DNA of 64,000 nt, from contig NZ_QGGZ01000005.1 of NCBI RefSeq assembly GCF_003148825.1, positions 1 through 64,000 of the forward strand, in the 5' to 3' direction. The notes under the pieces were generated by a model. That model saw only the letters and a program-made list of their open reading frames with translations. It made no database searches and was not told the origin of the DNA. Position 1 is the stretch's first letter, and every line of letters begins with the position of its first letter. This document shows, in pieces, positions 17,282 through 26,358 of the stretch. Position numbers and translations under genes: made by a program. This stretch comes from Streptomyces sp. CG 926 (lineage in GTDB: Bacteria > Actinomycetota > Actinomycetes > Streptomycetales > Streptomycetaceae).

Positions 17282-18115
17282 ATGGTGGATCACCAGCACA
17301 GGCGGCCACGCGGGCGTGCGGGTGAGGCGGTTCTCGCCGCCGGCGTCACCCTGGCGGTCTCGACGATGACCGGGTGCGCGGGCGACGCGAGCGACGGCCG
17401 GCCTCCGGCGGACGCGGCGGCGGTGGTCCGCGGGGCCGCCGACGCACTGGCGAGGACCGGCAGCGCCCGGGCCCGTACGGCCATGGAGATGGCGACGGGC
17501 GGCACCCGGGTCACGATCCGCGGTGAGGGCGGTGTCGACTTCAAGAAGCGGATGGGCCAGCTCCTGGTGATGCTCCCGGCCGATGTGAAGGGCAAGGCCG
17601 AGCACCGGCCCATCACCGAGCTGCTCGTGCCGGGCGCGCTCTACATGAAGAACCGGGGCGCGGGCGTCCCGGACGACAAGTGGGTCCGGGTCGACACGAC
17701 GACCCTGAACGACGGGAACCTGGTCACGGGCGGGGCCACCGACCCGCTGGTCGCGGCCGAGCTGTTGCGGGGCGCGCAGGAGGTGACGTACGTGGGGGAG
17801 ACCGAGGTGGCGGGCACCAAGGTGCGGCACTACCGGGGGACCACGGACATCGGGCGGGCGGCGGGGAGCGCGTCGCCGGAGGTACGGGGGGCACTGGAGG
17901 CGGCGGCGAAAGGGTTCAGCACGGACACGGTGCCGTTCGACGCCTACCTCGACGAGGAGGGGCGCCTGCGGAAGGTCAGGCACCGTTTCACGTACGTCAA
18001 CAATGGCGTGATCGATGTGTCCTCGACCACGCTGCTGTACGGGTTCGGGACGCCGGTGACCGTCGTATTGCCCGCAAGTGGGGACATTTACGCCGGGAAG
18101 ATCTCCGATCAGTGA
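17282..18115 (+). CDS. Secreted lipoprotein, LppX/LprG-like
   Basis: 277 residues. A signal peptide ends in a lipobox (STMTGC, Cys about residue 32) followed by an Asp-rich mature start. The mature part alternates strands and repeats the theme GTRVTIRGEGGVDF / LYMKNRGAG / RYRGTTDI, like the LppX/LolA-type lipoproteins of actinobacteria that bind lipids or drugs. I infer membrane-anchored lipid-binding or sensor function, without direct proof. ATG 17282 places the basic n-region correctly. Confidence 0.8.
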   Translation: MVDHQHRRPRGRAGEAVLAAGVTLAVSTMTGCAGDASDGRPPADAAAVVRGAADALARTGSARARTAMEMATGGTRVTIRGEGGVDFKKRMGQLLVMLPADVKGKAEHRPITELLVPGALYMKNRGAGVPDDKWVRVDTTTLNDGNLVTGGATDPLVAAELLRGAQEVTYVGETEVAGTKVRHYRGTTDIGRAAGSASPEVRGALEAAAKGFSTDTVPFDAYLDEEGRLRKVRHRFTYVNNGVIDVSSTTLLYGFGTPVTVVLPASGDIYAGKISDQ

Positions 18116-18246
18116 GTCGGAGGGGGAGCGGACGGCGCGATCGGGCCACGGCCGGGTATCCGGAAATGGTCCATCCGTGTCATGCGGGGGACGGCACGGC
18201 CTCCCTACGCTGAGAAGCCGGGCGCCGGCGCGTGGTGCGGTGCGGT

Positions 18247-18281
18247 ATGACCGATGACCGATGACCGATGACCGATGACGG
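18247..18281. repeat. 7-bp tandem repeat ATGACCG, five copies
   Basis: Five head-to-tail copies of ATGACCG (the last one imperfect) just upstream of the small gene at 18314. The units contain ATGA, so overlapping start and stop codons occur every 7 bases, but no reading frame benefits. Confidence 0.8.
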
Positions 18282-18313
18282 CCGGTGGCCGGTGGCAGAT
18301 TGAGGTGACACGC

Positions 18314-18460
18314 GTGACTCCCGCAGGCGGTACGACGGTGCAGGACCACGTTGCTCTCGCCGAGATCGAGCTGTGTGGTGAGCTGATCATCGCCGCGTCG
18401 GCGGCCGCGGAGGAGCGGCTGAGCCTGGACCGTATCGACGAGGTCCTGCTCGGGCACTGA
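18314..18460 (+). CDS. 48-residue conserved small protein
   Basis: Acidic, helical protein (core ALAEIELCGELIIAASAAAE). The GTG at 18314 is preceded by GAGGTGA at a good distance, which fixes the start despite an open frame upstream. Proteins of this size and composition are widespread in Streptomyces as hypotheticals. No known function. Confidence 0.6.
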   Translation: MTPAGGTTVQDHVALAEIELCGELIIAASAAAEERLSLDRIDEVLLGH

Positions 18461-18549
18461 CCGGTCGCCTTCAGGCCGGGTCGCCTCCGGCCGGGTCGCC
18501 TCCCGCGGGGTCGTGGATGGTGTGTGCGCGGGTCCCGCTGTCGGCTGCC

Positions 18550-18605
18550 GCGCCGCTGCTGGGGCTCCGCCCCAGACCCCGCGCCTCAAACGCCGGCGGG
18601 GCTGG
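18550..18605. repeat. Dispersed intergenic repeat, full unit
   Basis: Nearly identical to 10071-10126: hairpin GGGGCTCCGCCCC, then CGCGCCTCAAACGCCGGCGG and GGGCTGG. Further 3' fragments GGCGGGGCTGGGATTCG recur at about 18596 and 18640. It lies in the convergent gap between the small gene and csoR, where it could end transcription from both sides. Confidence 0.8.
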
Positions 18606-18667
18606 GATTCGCGGGGCGCGGAGGGTGCGCGTCAGGCGCCGGCGGGGCTGGGATTCGCCGGGGCGGG

Positions 18668-18982
18668 TCAGGTGCGGAGGAGGCGGGCGATGGCTTTGGT
18701 GGCTTCTTCGACCTTGGCGTCGATCTCGGTGCCGCCCTTGACCGCCGCGTCCGCGACGCAGTGCCGCAGGTGCTCCTCCAGCAGCTGGAGCGCGAAGGAC
18801 TGCAGTGCCTTCGTGCTCGCCGAGACCTGGGTGAGTATGTCGATGCAGTAGACGTCCTCGTCGACGAGCCGCTGGAGGCCGCGGATCTGGCCCTCGATCC
18901 GGCGCAGCCGCTTGAGGTGCTCGTCCTTCTGGTGGTGGTAGCCGTGGACGGCTCCGGAGCCCTCCGCCTCGATGGTCGTCAT
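18668..18982 (-). CDS. csoR: Copper-sensing repressor CsoR
   Basis: 104-residue DNA-binding repressor of the CsoR/FrmR family. An HLKRLRRIEGQIRGLQRLV helix at about 22-40 and the Cu(I) ligand set Cys46, His71 and Cys75 have the exact spacing of mycobacterial CsoR (36/61/65). In the apo form it represses copper efflux genes; Cu(I) releases it. ATG 18982 follows GGGAGGACGT. No copper pump genes lie beside it, so its targets are elsewhere. A likely self-operator is at 19026-19042. I recall the S. lividans CsoR gene in this same chromosomal setting. Confidence 0.93.
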   Translation of the reverse strand: MTTIEAEGSGAVHGYHHQKDEHLKRLRRIEGQIRGLQRLVDEDVYCIDILTQVSASTKALQSFALQLLEEHLRHCVADAAVKGGTEIDAKVEEATKAIARLLRT

Positions 18983-19025
18983 ACGTCCTCCCGTGGTCCG
19001 GAACGAGGGGTGCATGCGGGAACGC

Positions 19026-19042
19026 ATACCCCTCATGGGTAT
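19026..19042 (-). promoter_or_regulatory. Probable CsoR operator
   Basis: Perfect inverted repeat ATACCC-N5-GGGTAT, the form known for CsoR boxes (TA-C-tract-G-tract-TA). It sits 44 bases upstream of the csoR start, consistent with self-repression. Confidence 0.7.
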
Positions 19043-19188
19043 AGGATACTGGGCCGCGCCGCCCGGGGCAGGGGTCCGTGGTTCTCACTCTGCCCGATGG
19101 AGGACACTGGGGAACGGCCGGTTAGCCGTGGCCGGGGGATGCGCCTAGCATCAGCCTGACCGAATCCAATGCACCCCGAGGACCTCAC

Positions 19189-19809
19189 GTGCGATTTCGT
19201 CTGACCCCCAGGGAGACGAGCTTCTACGACATGTTCGCCGCATCCGCGGACAACATCGTCACGGGCTCCAAGCTCCTGATGGAACTGCTCGGAGCGGACT
19301 CCTCCGCCCGGGCCGAGATCGCGGAGCGGATGCGGGCAGCGGAGCACGCGGGGGACGACGCCACGCACGCGATCTTCCACCAGCTGAACTCCTCCTTCAT
19401 CACGCCGTTCGACCGCGAGGACATCTACAACCTGGCCTCGTCGCTCGACGACATCATGGACTTCATGGAGGAGGCCGTCGATCTCGTCGTCCTCTACAAC
19501 GTGGAGGAGCTCCCCAAGGGTGTCGAGCAGCAGATCGAGGTGCTGGCGCGCGCGGCCGAGCTGACCGCCGAGGCCATGCCGCACCTGCGGACGATGGACA
19601 ACCTGACCGAGTACTGGATCGAGGTCAACCGCCTCGAGAACCAGGCCGACCAGATCCACCGCAAGCTGCTCGCCCAGCTCTTCAACGGCAAGTACGACGC
19701 CATCGAGGTGCTGAAGCTCAAGCAGATCGTCGACGTGCTCGAAGAGGCGGCCGACGCGTTCGAGCACGTTGCGAACACGGTGGAGACCATCGCGGTCAAG
19801 GAGTCCTGA
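19189..19809 (+). CDS. DUF47 / PhoU-like phosphate transport regulator
   Basis: 206-residue all-helical cytoplasmic protein of the DUF47 (Pit accessory) family. Characteristic segments are FYDMFAASADNIV (about 10-22), TPFDREDIYNLASSLDDIMD (about 75-94) and the C-terminal LKQIVDVLEEAADAFEHVAN. Members pair with Pit phosphate transporters and probably tune their activity. The next gene, a Pit transporter, starts five bases on, and its ribosome site AAGGAG lies in the last codons here, so the two form one operon. GTG start at 19189. Confidence 0.92.
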   Translation: MRFRLTPRETSFYDMFAASADNIVTGSKLLMELLGADSSARAEIAERMRAAEHAGDDATHAIFHQLNSSFITPFDREDIYNLASSLDDIMDFMEEAVDLVVLYNVEELPKGVEQQIEVLARAAELTAEAMPHLRTMDNLTEYWIEVNRLENQADQIHRKLLAQLFNGKYDAIEVLKLKQIVDVLEEAADAFEHVANTVETIAVKES

Positions 19810-19814
19810 ACCTC

Positions 19815-20816
19815 GTGGACACCTTCGCTCTGGTCGTGACCATCGGTGTCGCGCTCGGCTTTACCTATACGAACGGTTTTCACGACTCCGCGAACGCGAT
19901 CGCGACGTCCGTCTCCACGCGGGCGCTGACCCCGCGCGCGGCGTTGGCGATGGCGGCCGTGATGAACCTCGCCGGCGCCTTCCTCGGCAGCGGTGTGGCC
20001 AAGACGGTCAGCCAGGGTCTGATCGAGACGCCCACGGGCGCCACGGGCATGTGGATCCTCTTCGCGGCGCTGGTCGGCGCGATCGTCTGGAACCTGATCA
20101 CCTGGTACTTCGGTCTGCCCTCGTCCTCCTCGCACGCGCTGTTCGGCGGCATGGTGGGTGCGGCGCTGGCCGGCGGTACCGAGGTGATCTGGTCGGGCGT
20201 CCTCGACAAGGTCGTCATCCCGATGTTCGTCTCGCCGGTCGTCGGTCTGGTCGTCGGTTACCTGGTGATGGTGGCCATCCTGTGGATGTTCCGCCGGTCC
20301 AACCCGCACAAGGCCAAGCACGGCTTCCGTATCGCGCAGACGGTGTCGGCGGCGGCGATGGCGCTCGGCCACGGCCTCCAGGACGCCCAGAAGACGATGG
20401 GTATCGTCGTGATGGCCCTGGTCATCGCGGATGTGCAGACCGCCGACGAGGCGATCCCGGTCTGGGTCAAGGTCGTGTGCGCGGTGATGCTGTCGCTGGG
20501 TACGTACGCGGGCGGCTGGCGCATCATGCGTACGCTCGGCCGCAAGATCATCGAGCTGGACCCGCCGCAGGGCTTCGCGGCCGAGACCACCGGTGCGTCC
20601 ATCATGTTCGGCTCGGCGTTCCTCTTCCACGCGCCGATCTCCACCACCCACGTGATCACCTCGGCGATCATGGGTGTGGGTGCGACCAAGCGCGTGAACG
20701 CGGTCCGCTGGGGCGTCGCCAAGAACATCGTGCTGGGCTGGTTCATCACGATGCCGGCCGCGGCCTTGGTCGCCGCGCTGAGTTTCTGGGTCGTGGATCT
20801 CGCGTTCGTCGGCTAG
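19815..20816 (+). CDS. pit: Low-affinity inorganic phosphate transporter Pit
   Basis: 333-residue polytopic membrane protein that imports phosphate, usually as a metal-phosphate with proton symport. It shows the duplicated PiT signature: GFTYTNGFHDSANAIATSVS near residues 15-34 and HGLQDAQKTMGIV with SAFLFHAPISTTHVI in the second half. It has about ten membrane spans. GTG 19815 follows AAGGAG in the end of the upstream DUF47 gene. Its last codons are duplicated just downstream. It is convergent with the pst operon across a shared terminator. Confidence 0.95.
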   Translation: MDTFALVVTIGVALGFTYTNGFHDSANAIATSVSTRALTPRAALAMAAVMNLAGAFLGSGVAKTVSQGLIETPTGATGMWILFAALVGAIVWNLITWYFGLPSSSSHALFGGMVGAALAGGTEVIWSGVLDKVVIPMFVSPVVGLVVGYLVMVAILWMFRRSNPHKAKHGFRIAQTVSAAAMALGHGLQDAQKTMGIVVMALVIADVQTADEAIPVWVKVVCAVMLSLGTYAGGWRIMRTLGRKIIELDPPQGFAAETTGASIMFGSAFLFHAPISTTHVITSAIMGVGATKRVNAVRWGVAKNIVLGWFITMPAAALVAALSFWVVDLAFVG

Positions 20817-20879
20817 TGCCGGGCCGCGGCCCTTCTCGCCGCGCTGAGCTTCTGGGTCGTGGACCTCGCGTTCGTGTAG
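20754..20879 (+). repeat. Tandem copy of the pit 3' end
   Basis: The stretch coding the last 13 residues of Pit and its approach (about 20754-20813) recurs 66 bases later (about 20818-20879) with few changes. The second copy reads AALSFWVVDLAFV then TAG in the same frame phase. It is a remnant of a 66-bp duplication after the true stop. Confidence 0.85.
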
Positions 20880-20896
20880 GGCGCGGGAACGAAAGC

Positions 20897-20938
20897 GGGC
20901 CGGCTCCCCCCACCCAGGGGGAGCCGGCCCTTTTCTTT
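20897..20938. terminator. Bidirectional terminator between pit and pstB
   Basis: Strong stem GGGCCGGCTCCCCC / GGGGGAGCCGGCCC followed by TTTTCTTTCTTT on the plus strand. The minus strand also has a T-rich tail (GCTTTCG). It separates the convergent pit and pst operons. Confidence 0.92.
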
Positions 20939-20991
20939 CTTTCGCCTTGCGGTGGCACCGCCATGCAGCACCGCAGGACGTGCGGTCCCGG

Positions 20992-21768
20992 TTAGCCGAA
21001 GCGACCCGAGATGTAGTCCTCGGTCGCCTGGACGGACGGGTTCGAGAAGATCCGGTCCGTGTCGTCGAGCTCGATGAGCTTGCCGGGCTGGCCGACGGCC
21101 GAGAGGTTGAAGAAGGCGGTGCGGTCCGAGACGCGGGCCGCCTGCTGCATGTTGTGCGTCACGATGACGATCGTGAAGCGCTCCTTGAGCTCGCCGATCA
21201 GGTCCTCGATCGCCAGGGTGGAGATCGGGTCGAGGGCGGAGCAGGGCTCGTCCATCAGCAGGACCTGGGGCTCGACCGCGATGGCGCGGGCGATGCACAG
21301 ACGCTGCTGCTGGCCGCCGGAGAGGCCGGAGCCGGGCTTGTTCAGGCGGTCCTTGACCTCGTTCCAGAGGTTGGCGCCCTGGAGCGACTTCTCGACGATG
21401 TCCGTGAGCTCGGACTTCTTGTAGTTGCCGTTCAGCCGCAGGCCCGCCGCCACGTTGTCGAAGATCGACATGGTGGGGAAGGGGTTCGGGCGCTGGAAGA
21501 CCATGCCGACCGTGCGGCGGACCGCGACGGGGTCCACGCCGGTGCCGTACAGGTTCTCGTCGTCCAGCAGGACCTTGCCCTCCACGCGGCCGCCGGGGGT
21601 GACCTCGTGCATGCGGTTGAGGGTGCGCAGGAAGGTGGACTTGCCGCAGCCGGAGGGGCCGATGAAGGCGGTCACGGAGCGGGGCTCCACGGTCATCGAG
21701 ATGTCATCGATGGCCTTGTGGGTGCCGTAGAAGGCGGACAGTCCGGAGACGTCGATTCGCTTCGCCAT
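20992..21768 (-). CDS. pstB: Phosphate ABC transporter ATPase PstB
   Basis: 258-residue ATP-binding subunit of the high-affinity phosphate importer. Walker [10 protein letters not shown] lies at 37-45, the Q-loop is in FQRPNPFP, the signature LSGGQQQR at about 149-156, Walker B is LLMDEP and the switch His is in THNMQQA. This is full length. It is the last gene of pstSCAB, 29 bases after pstA. It uses ATP to drive uptake through PstC-PstA. Confidence 0.97.
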   Translation of the reverse strand: MAKRIDVSGLSAFYGTHKAIDDISMTVEPRSVTAFIGPSGCGKSTFLRTLNRMHEVTPGGRVEGKVLLDDENLYGTGVDPVAVRRTVGMVFQRPNPFPTMSIFDNVAAGLRLNGNYKKSELTDIVEKSLQGANLWNEVKDRLNKPGSGLSGGQQQRLCIARAIAVEPQVLLMDEPCSALDPISTLAIEDLIGELKERFTIVIVTHNMQQAARVSDRTAFFNLSAVGQPGKLIELDDTDRIFSNPSVQATEDYISGRFG

Positions 21769-21797
21769 GAGGGGTCACTTCGCTTTCATAAGTCGCG

Positions 21798-22880
21798 TCA
21801 GCGACCGGTCTTCGGGGCCTTCCAGCGGGCGATGCCGCGGGCCACCAGATTGAGGATCATGACGAAGGCGATCAGGACGAGGGCTGCGGCCCAGGCCCGG
21901 TCGTAGGAGGCTTCACTACCGACCTTGTACTGCTCCCAAATGTAGAGGGGGAGCGAGGACTGGGCGCCTTCGAAGGGGTTGCCGTTGATCAGCTGGGAGC
22001 CGAAGACCAGCAGCATGATCGGCGCGGTCTCGCCGGCGATGCGGGCGACGGCCAGCATCACACCGGTGGAGATGCCGCCGATGGCGGTCGGGAGCACGAC
22101 TTTGAGGATCACGCGCCACTTCGGCACACCGAGGGCGAGGGCGGCCTCGCGCAGCTCGTTCGGGACGAGCTTGAGCATCTCCTCGGTGGAGCGGACCACG
22201 ACCGGCATCATCAGGATCGACAGGGCCATGGCGCCGGCGAAGCCGGACGGGCCGAAGCCGAGCATCAGGTTCCAGGTCGTCAGGATGAACAGGCCCGCGA
22301 CGATGGAGGGGATGCCGGTCATGACGTCGACGAAGAAGGTGACGGACTTGGCGAGGCGGCCCTTGCCGTACTCGACCAGGTACACGGCGGTCAGCAGGCC
22401 GATGGGGGCCGCGATCAGTGTGGCGAGGGCGACCTGCTCGATGGTGCCGAGCAGGGCGTGGTAGACGCCGCCGCCCTCGTCGAAGCTGGTCACGCCGTTC
22501 ATGGAGTGGCTGAGGAAGTTGCCGCTCAGCAGCTTCAGGCCGCGGCTGATCGTGGTCCACATCAGCGAGAGCAGCGGGATGACCGCGAGGACGAAGCAGA
22601 CCCACACGAGGGAGGTCGCGACGCGGTCCTTGGCCTGGCGGCGGTTCTCGATCACCGAGCTGGCGGTGTACGTGACGGCGACGAAGAGCAGCGCCGCGAG
22701 CAGACCCCACTGGATCTTGCTGTCGAGGCCGAAGACGAGGCCGATGCCGCAGCCGAGGGCGATCGAGAGGACCGCGATGGCCGCCGGGGCCCAGCGGGGC
22801 AGGCCGCCGCGGGTGAGGCCGGCGGGGGCGGGGGACTTGCGGGCCCGGGTGGGGCGCGGGTCCTGGAGTGCGTGGCTCAT
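21798..22880 (-). CDS. pstA: Phosphate ABC transporter permease PstA
   Basis: 360-residue membrane permease. It has an N-terminal extension of about 75 residues with two extra hydrophobic segments, then the BPD_transp_1 domain. The ABC contact loop is REAALALGVPKWRVILKVVLPTA-like (about 245-267), with the EAA motif. Its ATG overlaps the pstC stop (ATGA), showing coupling. Together with PstC it forms the phosphate channel. Confidence 0.95.
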   Translation of the reverse strand: MSHALQDPRPTRARKSPAPAGLTRGGLPRWAPAAIAVLSIALGCGIGLVFGLDSKIQWGLLAALLFVAVTYTASSVIENRRQAKDRVATSLVWVCFVLAVIPLLSLMWTTISRGLKLLSGNFLSHSMNGVTSFDEGGGVYHALLGTIEQVALATLIAAPIGLLTAVYLVEYGKGRLAKSVTFFVDVMTGIPSIVAGLFILTTWNLMLGFGPSGFAGAMALSILMMPVVVRSTEEMLKLVPNELREAALALGVPKWRVILKVVLPTAIGGISTGVMLAVARIAGETAPIMLLVFGSQLINGNPFEGAQSSLPLYIWEQYKVGSEASYDRAWAAALVLIAFVMILNLVARGIARWKAPKTGR

Positions 22881-23869
22881 CAGGCGTTCGCCCCCGAGAA
22901 GTCCTTGCGGCGAGCGATGATCAGGCGAGCTGCACCGTTGACCAGCAGGGTGAGCAGGAAGAGGACCAGGCCGGAGGCGATCAGAGCGTCGCGGCCGAAC
23001 TCGTTGGCCTCGTCGAACTTCGCGGCGATGTTCTGCGCGAACGTGCCGCCGCCCGGGTCCAGGATGTGGCCGGAGATCAGGAAGCTCGGGGAGAGGACGG
23101 TCGCGACGGCCATGGTCTCGCCGAGGGCGCGGCCCAGGCCGAGCATCGAGGCGGAGATGACGCCGGAGCGGCCGAAGGGCAGCACCGACATGCGGATGAC
23201 CTCCCAGCGGGTCGCGCCGAGGGCCAGGGCGGCCTCCTCGTTCATGCGCGGGACCTGGAGGAAGACCTCACGGCTGACGCTGGTCACGATCGGCAGGATC
23301 ATGATCGCGAGCAGGATGCCGACGGTGAAGAGCGAACGGGCCACGCCGACCTGGGTCTTGTCGAAGACGTACGTCCAGCCCAGGTACTCGTCGAGCCAGA
23401 GGTTCAGGCCGTTCAGCTGCGGGACGAGGAAGAGGGCGCCCCAGATGCCGTAGATGATCGACGGCACGGCGGCCAGCAGGTCGACCGTGTAGGCGAGGGG
23501 CGCGGCCAGCTTGCGCGGCGCGTAGTGCGAGATGAACAGGGCGATGCCGACAGCGATCGGTACGGCGATGGCCATCGCGACGATCGAGCTGACGACGGTG
23601 CCGAAGAGCAGGACGGCGATGCCGAAGACGGGCGGGTTGGCCGACGCGTTCCAGTCGAAGGTGGTGAGGAAGTTGCCCTCGTTCTTCGACAGGGCGATCG
23701 AGGCGCGGTAGGTGAGGAAGGCGGCGATCGACGCCATGATCACCAGGAGCAGGATGCCGGAGCCCTTGGAGAGGCCGGCGAAGATCTTGTCACCGGCGCG
23801 GCCGGTGGACCCTTCGCTCTTGGCGACAGGCGGAGCCGTGTCTATCTGGGTGGGTGTGGTGGAAGCCAT
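22880..23869 (-). CDS. pstC: Phosphate ABC transporter permease PstC
   Basis: 329-residue permease with about six membrane spans. The EAA loop motif NEEAALALGATRWEVIRM is near 230-247. The first periplasmic region after span one is short and charged. The gap to pstS (130 bases) is longer than elsewhere in the operon and may allow extra PstS expression by partial termination. It works with PstA in the importer. Confidence 0.95.
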   Translation of the reverse strand: MASTTPTQIDTAPPVAKSEGSTGRAGDKIFAGLSKGSGILLLVIMASIAAFLTYRASIALSKNEGNFLTTFDWNASANPPVFGIAVLLFGTVVSSIVAMAIAVPIAVGIALFISHYAPRKLAAPLAYTVDLLAAVPSIIYGIWGALFLVPQLNGLNLWLDEYLGWTYVFDKTQVGVARSLFTVGILLAIMILPIVTSVSREVFLQVPRMNEEAALALGATRWEVIRMSVLPFGRSGVISASMLGLGRALGETMAVATVLSPSFLISGHILDPGGGTFAQNIAAKFDEANEFGRDALIASGLVLFLLTLLVNGAARLIIARRKDFSGANA

Positions 23870-23999
23870 GGTCTTTCCGGTCTGTGTGGGGGGCAGGCCC
23901 CCTGGCGGCGGTGCACCGGATTCCCCTGGGTGGAAGGGGAAGGGTCCCCGGGGTGTCGGCTGCCCGGACGGGGGCGGCCGACACCTCGGGGGTCAGGAT

Positions 24000-25136
24000 T
24001 CAGCCGAGGGTGTTGATGACCTCGCGGACCTTGGTGTTGATCTCGGCGGGGATCGGCGCGTAGCCGTTCTCCAGCAGGACCTTCTGGCCGGCGTCCGAGG
24101 CCGCGTAGTTCAGGAAGGACTTCACGGTCGGGAGCGTCTCGGCCTTGTTGCCCTTGTCGCAGACGACCTCGTAGGTCACCAGGACGAGCGGGTAGGCGCC
24201 CTCGGCCTTGGTGGTGTAGTCGAGCTTGAGCGCCAGGTCGGAGCCGGTGCCGGCGATCTTGGCGGCGGCGATGGCCTTGGAGGCGTTCTCACCGCTGGCC
24301 TTGACCGGGGCGGCGGCACCGGTGTTCAGGTCGACGGTCTTGATGCTCTGCGAGCTGGCGAAGGAGAGCTCGAAGTAGCCGATCGCACCGTCGACCTGCT
24401 TGACCTGGGCGGCGACGCTGGAGGAGCCGGAGGCCGACTGACCGCCCGGGGCGGCCCACTTCTTCGCGGCCTCGTACGGCCAGGCGTCGCCCGCGGTGGC
24501 CTTGAGGTACTTGGTGAGGTTCTCGGTGGTGCCCGAGTCGTCGGAGCGGTGGAAGGCCTGGATTGCGGTGGAGGGAAGCGTGACGCCGGGGTTCAGCTTC
24601 TTGATCGCCTCGTCGTCCCACTTCTTGATCTTGTCGTTGAAGATGTTGGCGACCGTGGCGGCGTCGAGGTTCAGCTTGTCGACGCCGGCGACGTTGAAGC
24701 CGAGGGCGATCGGGCCGCCGACCATGGGGAGGTCGATGCCCTGGCCACCGGTGCAGATCTTCTTCGACTCCTCGACCTGCTCCGGCTTCAGCGCCGAGTC
24801 GGAGCCGGCGAAACCGACGGTGCCCTGGTTGAAGGCGACGATGCCCTCACCGGAGGAGGAGGACTTGTAGTTCACCTCGACGCCGGAGCAGGCGGCCATG
24901 TAGTTCTTGATCCACAGCTCGATCGCGTTCTTCTGCGCGGAGGAGCCGGAGGCCAGGAGCTTGCCCTTGGCGTCGTCGCACTTGATGTCGCCCGCGGCGG
25001 CCGCGGAGGGCTTCGCCGAGCCGTCGGCCGTCTTGGTGTTGTCGTCCGAGCCGCACGCCGTGAGGACCAGGGCGCCGGACACGACAAGCGCCCCGAGGGC
25101 GGAGGCACGAAGCATGTTCTTGCGCTGAAGCTTCAC
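24000..25136 (-). CDS. pstS: Phosphate-binding lipoprotein PstS
   Basis: 378 residues, exported and lipid-anchored. The signal peptide has lipobox LTAC (Cys28), followed by GSDDN. Phosphate-contact segments are present: LLASGSSAQKNAIELWIKN (TGSSAxxxx type), GSDSAL and the RSDDSGTTENL loop (about residues 200-210). It captures phosphate outside the membrane and delivers it to PstC-PstA. It is the first gene of the operon and is preceded by a PHO box at 25299-25318, so it should be induced by phosphate starvation through PhoP. Confidence 0.97.
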   Translation of the reverse strand: MKLQRKNMLRASALGALVVSGALVLTACGSDDNTKTADGSAKPSAAAAGDIKCDDAKGKLLASGSSAQKNAIELWIKNYMAACSGVEVNYKSSSSGEGIVAFNQGTVGFAGSDSALKPEQVEESKKICTGGQGIDLPMVGGPIALGFNVAGVDKLNLDAATVANIFNDKIKKWDDEAIKKLNPGVTLPSTAIQAFHRSDDSGTTENLTKYLKATAGDAWPYEAAKKWAAPGGQSASGSSSVAAQVKQVDGAIGYFELSFASSQSIKTVDLNTGAAAPVKASGENASKAIAAAKIAGTGSDLALKLDYTTKAEGAYPLVLVTYEVVCDKGNKAETLPTVKSFLNYAASDAGQKVLLENGYAPIPAEINTKVREVINTLG

Positions 25137-25298
25137 TTTTCGGGTGTTCCTTCCAGAAGCCGCCGGCCGCTTTCTGTATCGGGGCGGCGTGCGAAGAGGA
25201 CTACGTCGGTTGTGCGCGGCTGAGCTGCTCGACCTCCGGGCGACTCGCTCCGTGCATCACCGAAATTAGGCAGAACAGGTGAAGCAGCCGACCGGGCC

Positions 25299-25318
25299 GA
25301 GTGAACGGATGGTGAACC
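25299..25318 (-). promoter_or_regulatory. PHO box upstream of pstS
   Basis: On the minus strand GGTTCACCATCCGTTCACTC contains two direct repeat units GTTCACC and GTTCACT with an 11-base period, the Streptomyces PhoP core. A weaker unit (CTTCACC) follows nearer the gene at about 25276-25283. Distance to the pstS start is about 160 bases. Confidence 0.88.
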
Positions 25319-25383
25319 GTGGCGGACGACCCGGTGCGTCACGGGCGTGGCGCACACAGCCGTCATCATCCGTTACCCCGACG

Positions 25384-26358
25384 TTATCGCGACGTGACCG
25401 CGGGCTCCGGAAGCCAGAGATGCCGGAACGCGAGACGGGCGGCCTCGACCTCGTGGCGCTGGTCGGCGTGCAGGACACCGAGGGCGTAGGCCGTCGCCGG
25501 GGCGATGCGCGGGGTGCGGGCCGCCGTCGCCGAGGCGGTCGCCGCCTCGGCCGCGTCGCGGTGGCGGTCCAGGGCCTCGCCCGCGGCCGCCGGCCGGGTC
25601 ACGTCCTCGCCGAGGGCCTCCCGCGCGTACCGGTGGATCCGCAGCAGGCGGCGTACCTCGTGCCAGGGCCCGTCGTGGTCCGCGTTGTAGGCGTTGTACG
25701 GCTGGGCCCCGTCGACGGGGGGCAGCACCGCGACCGCCGCCGACAGGCGGGTTTCGGCCACGGCCGCCAGTGGGACGAGTACGTCCGACACCTGGCCCCG
25801 GGCGGCTACCACGTCCAGCGGGACCTCCGAGGCCAGCACCGCCACCGCGTCCGCCACCGCGTGGAAGCGGGAGGAGCCGAGGGCCTGGAGGGTGGCCGAG
25901 TGGGCGCGCGTACGGGCCAGGGTCAGCTGCCGTTCCAGCAGCGCGCCCGCCCGCGCGGAGCCCACCGTCAGCGCGCCGGCCGAGCCGCGCGGGGCGGGCA
26001 GCTCCCCAGACCCCGACAGCCGGTGCAGGGCGTCCATCAGCCGGGTCAGCCGGGCCGCGTAGGCGTGCTCGTCGGCCAGCGTCGAGGACAGCCACACCAG
26101 CTCGGTGCGCAGTCCGTCCGCCCAGGAGGACTCGGTCACCACCCGGAAGGTGGCCAGGGATCCGCTGATGCGGCGCGCAGCCCCCCGCAGGCTGCGCGCC
26201 GCGTCGCTTCCTTCGGTGGCGTCGGCCCCGCTCCCCCCGTTCTCCGCGTGGAGGCGCAGCGCGCGCAGGAAAGCGGTGGCCTGGGCGCGCAGGTACGTGC
26301 CGAGCACGGCACCCGCGTCCGCCGTCGCCGTAATCGGGTCATGGTTTGGCTGAGCCAC
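25384..26358 (-). CDS. CHAD domain protein (polyphosphate binding)
   Basis: 324-residue helical protein. CHAD domains carry conserved His and basic residues that bind inorganic polyphosphate. Here RHFR-like features include [13 protein letters not shown] (about 240-252), [17 protein letters not shown] near the C-terminus and several Arg-rich helices. It overlaps the end of ppk by 20 bases on the same strand, so it is expressed with polyphosphate kinase and probably acts on its product. It starts with GTG 26358. Confidence 0.85.
   Translation of the reverse strand: MAQPNHDPITATADAGAVLGTYLRAQATAFLRALRLHAENGGSGADATEGSDAARSLRGAARRISGSLATFRVVTESSWADGLRTELVWLSSTLADEHAYAARLTRLMDALHRLSGSGELPAPRGSAGALTVGSARAGALLERQLTLARTRAHSATLQALGSSRFHAVADAVAVLASEVPLDVVAARGQVSDVLVPLAAVAETRLSAAVAVLPPVDGAQPYNAYNADHDGPWHEVRRLLRIHRYAREALGEDVTRPAAAGEALDRHRDAAEAATASATAARTPRIAPATAYALGVLHADQRHEVEAARLAFRHLWLPEPAVTSR

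Noticed and set aside
18247..18281. Short tandem repeat as a CRISPR array
   Set aside because: The unit is 7 bases with no spacers and no cas genes nearby.
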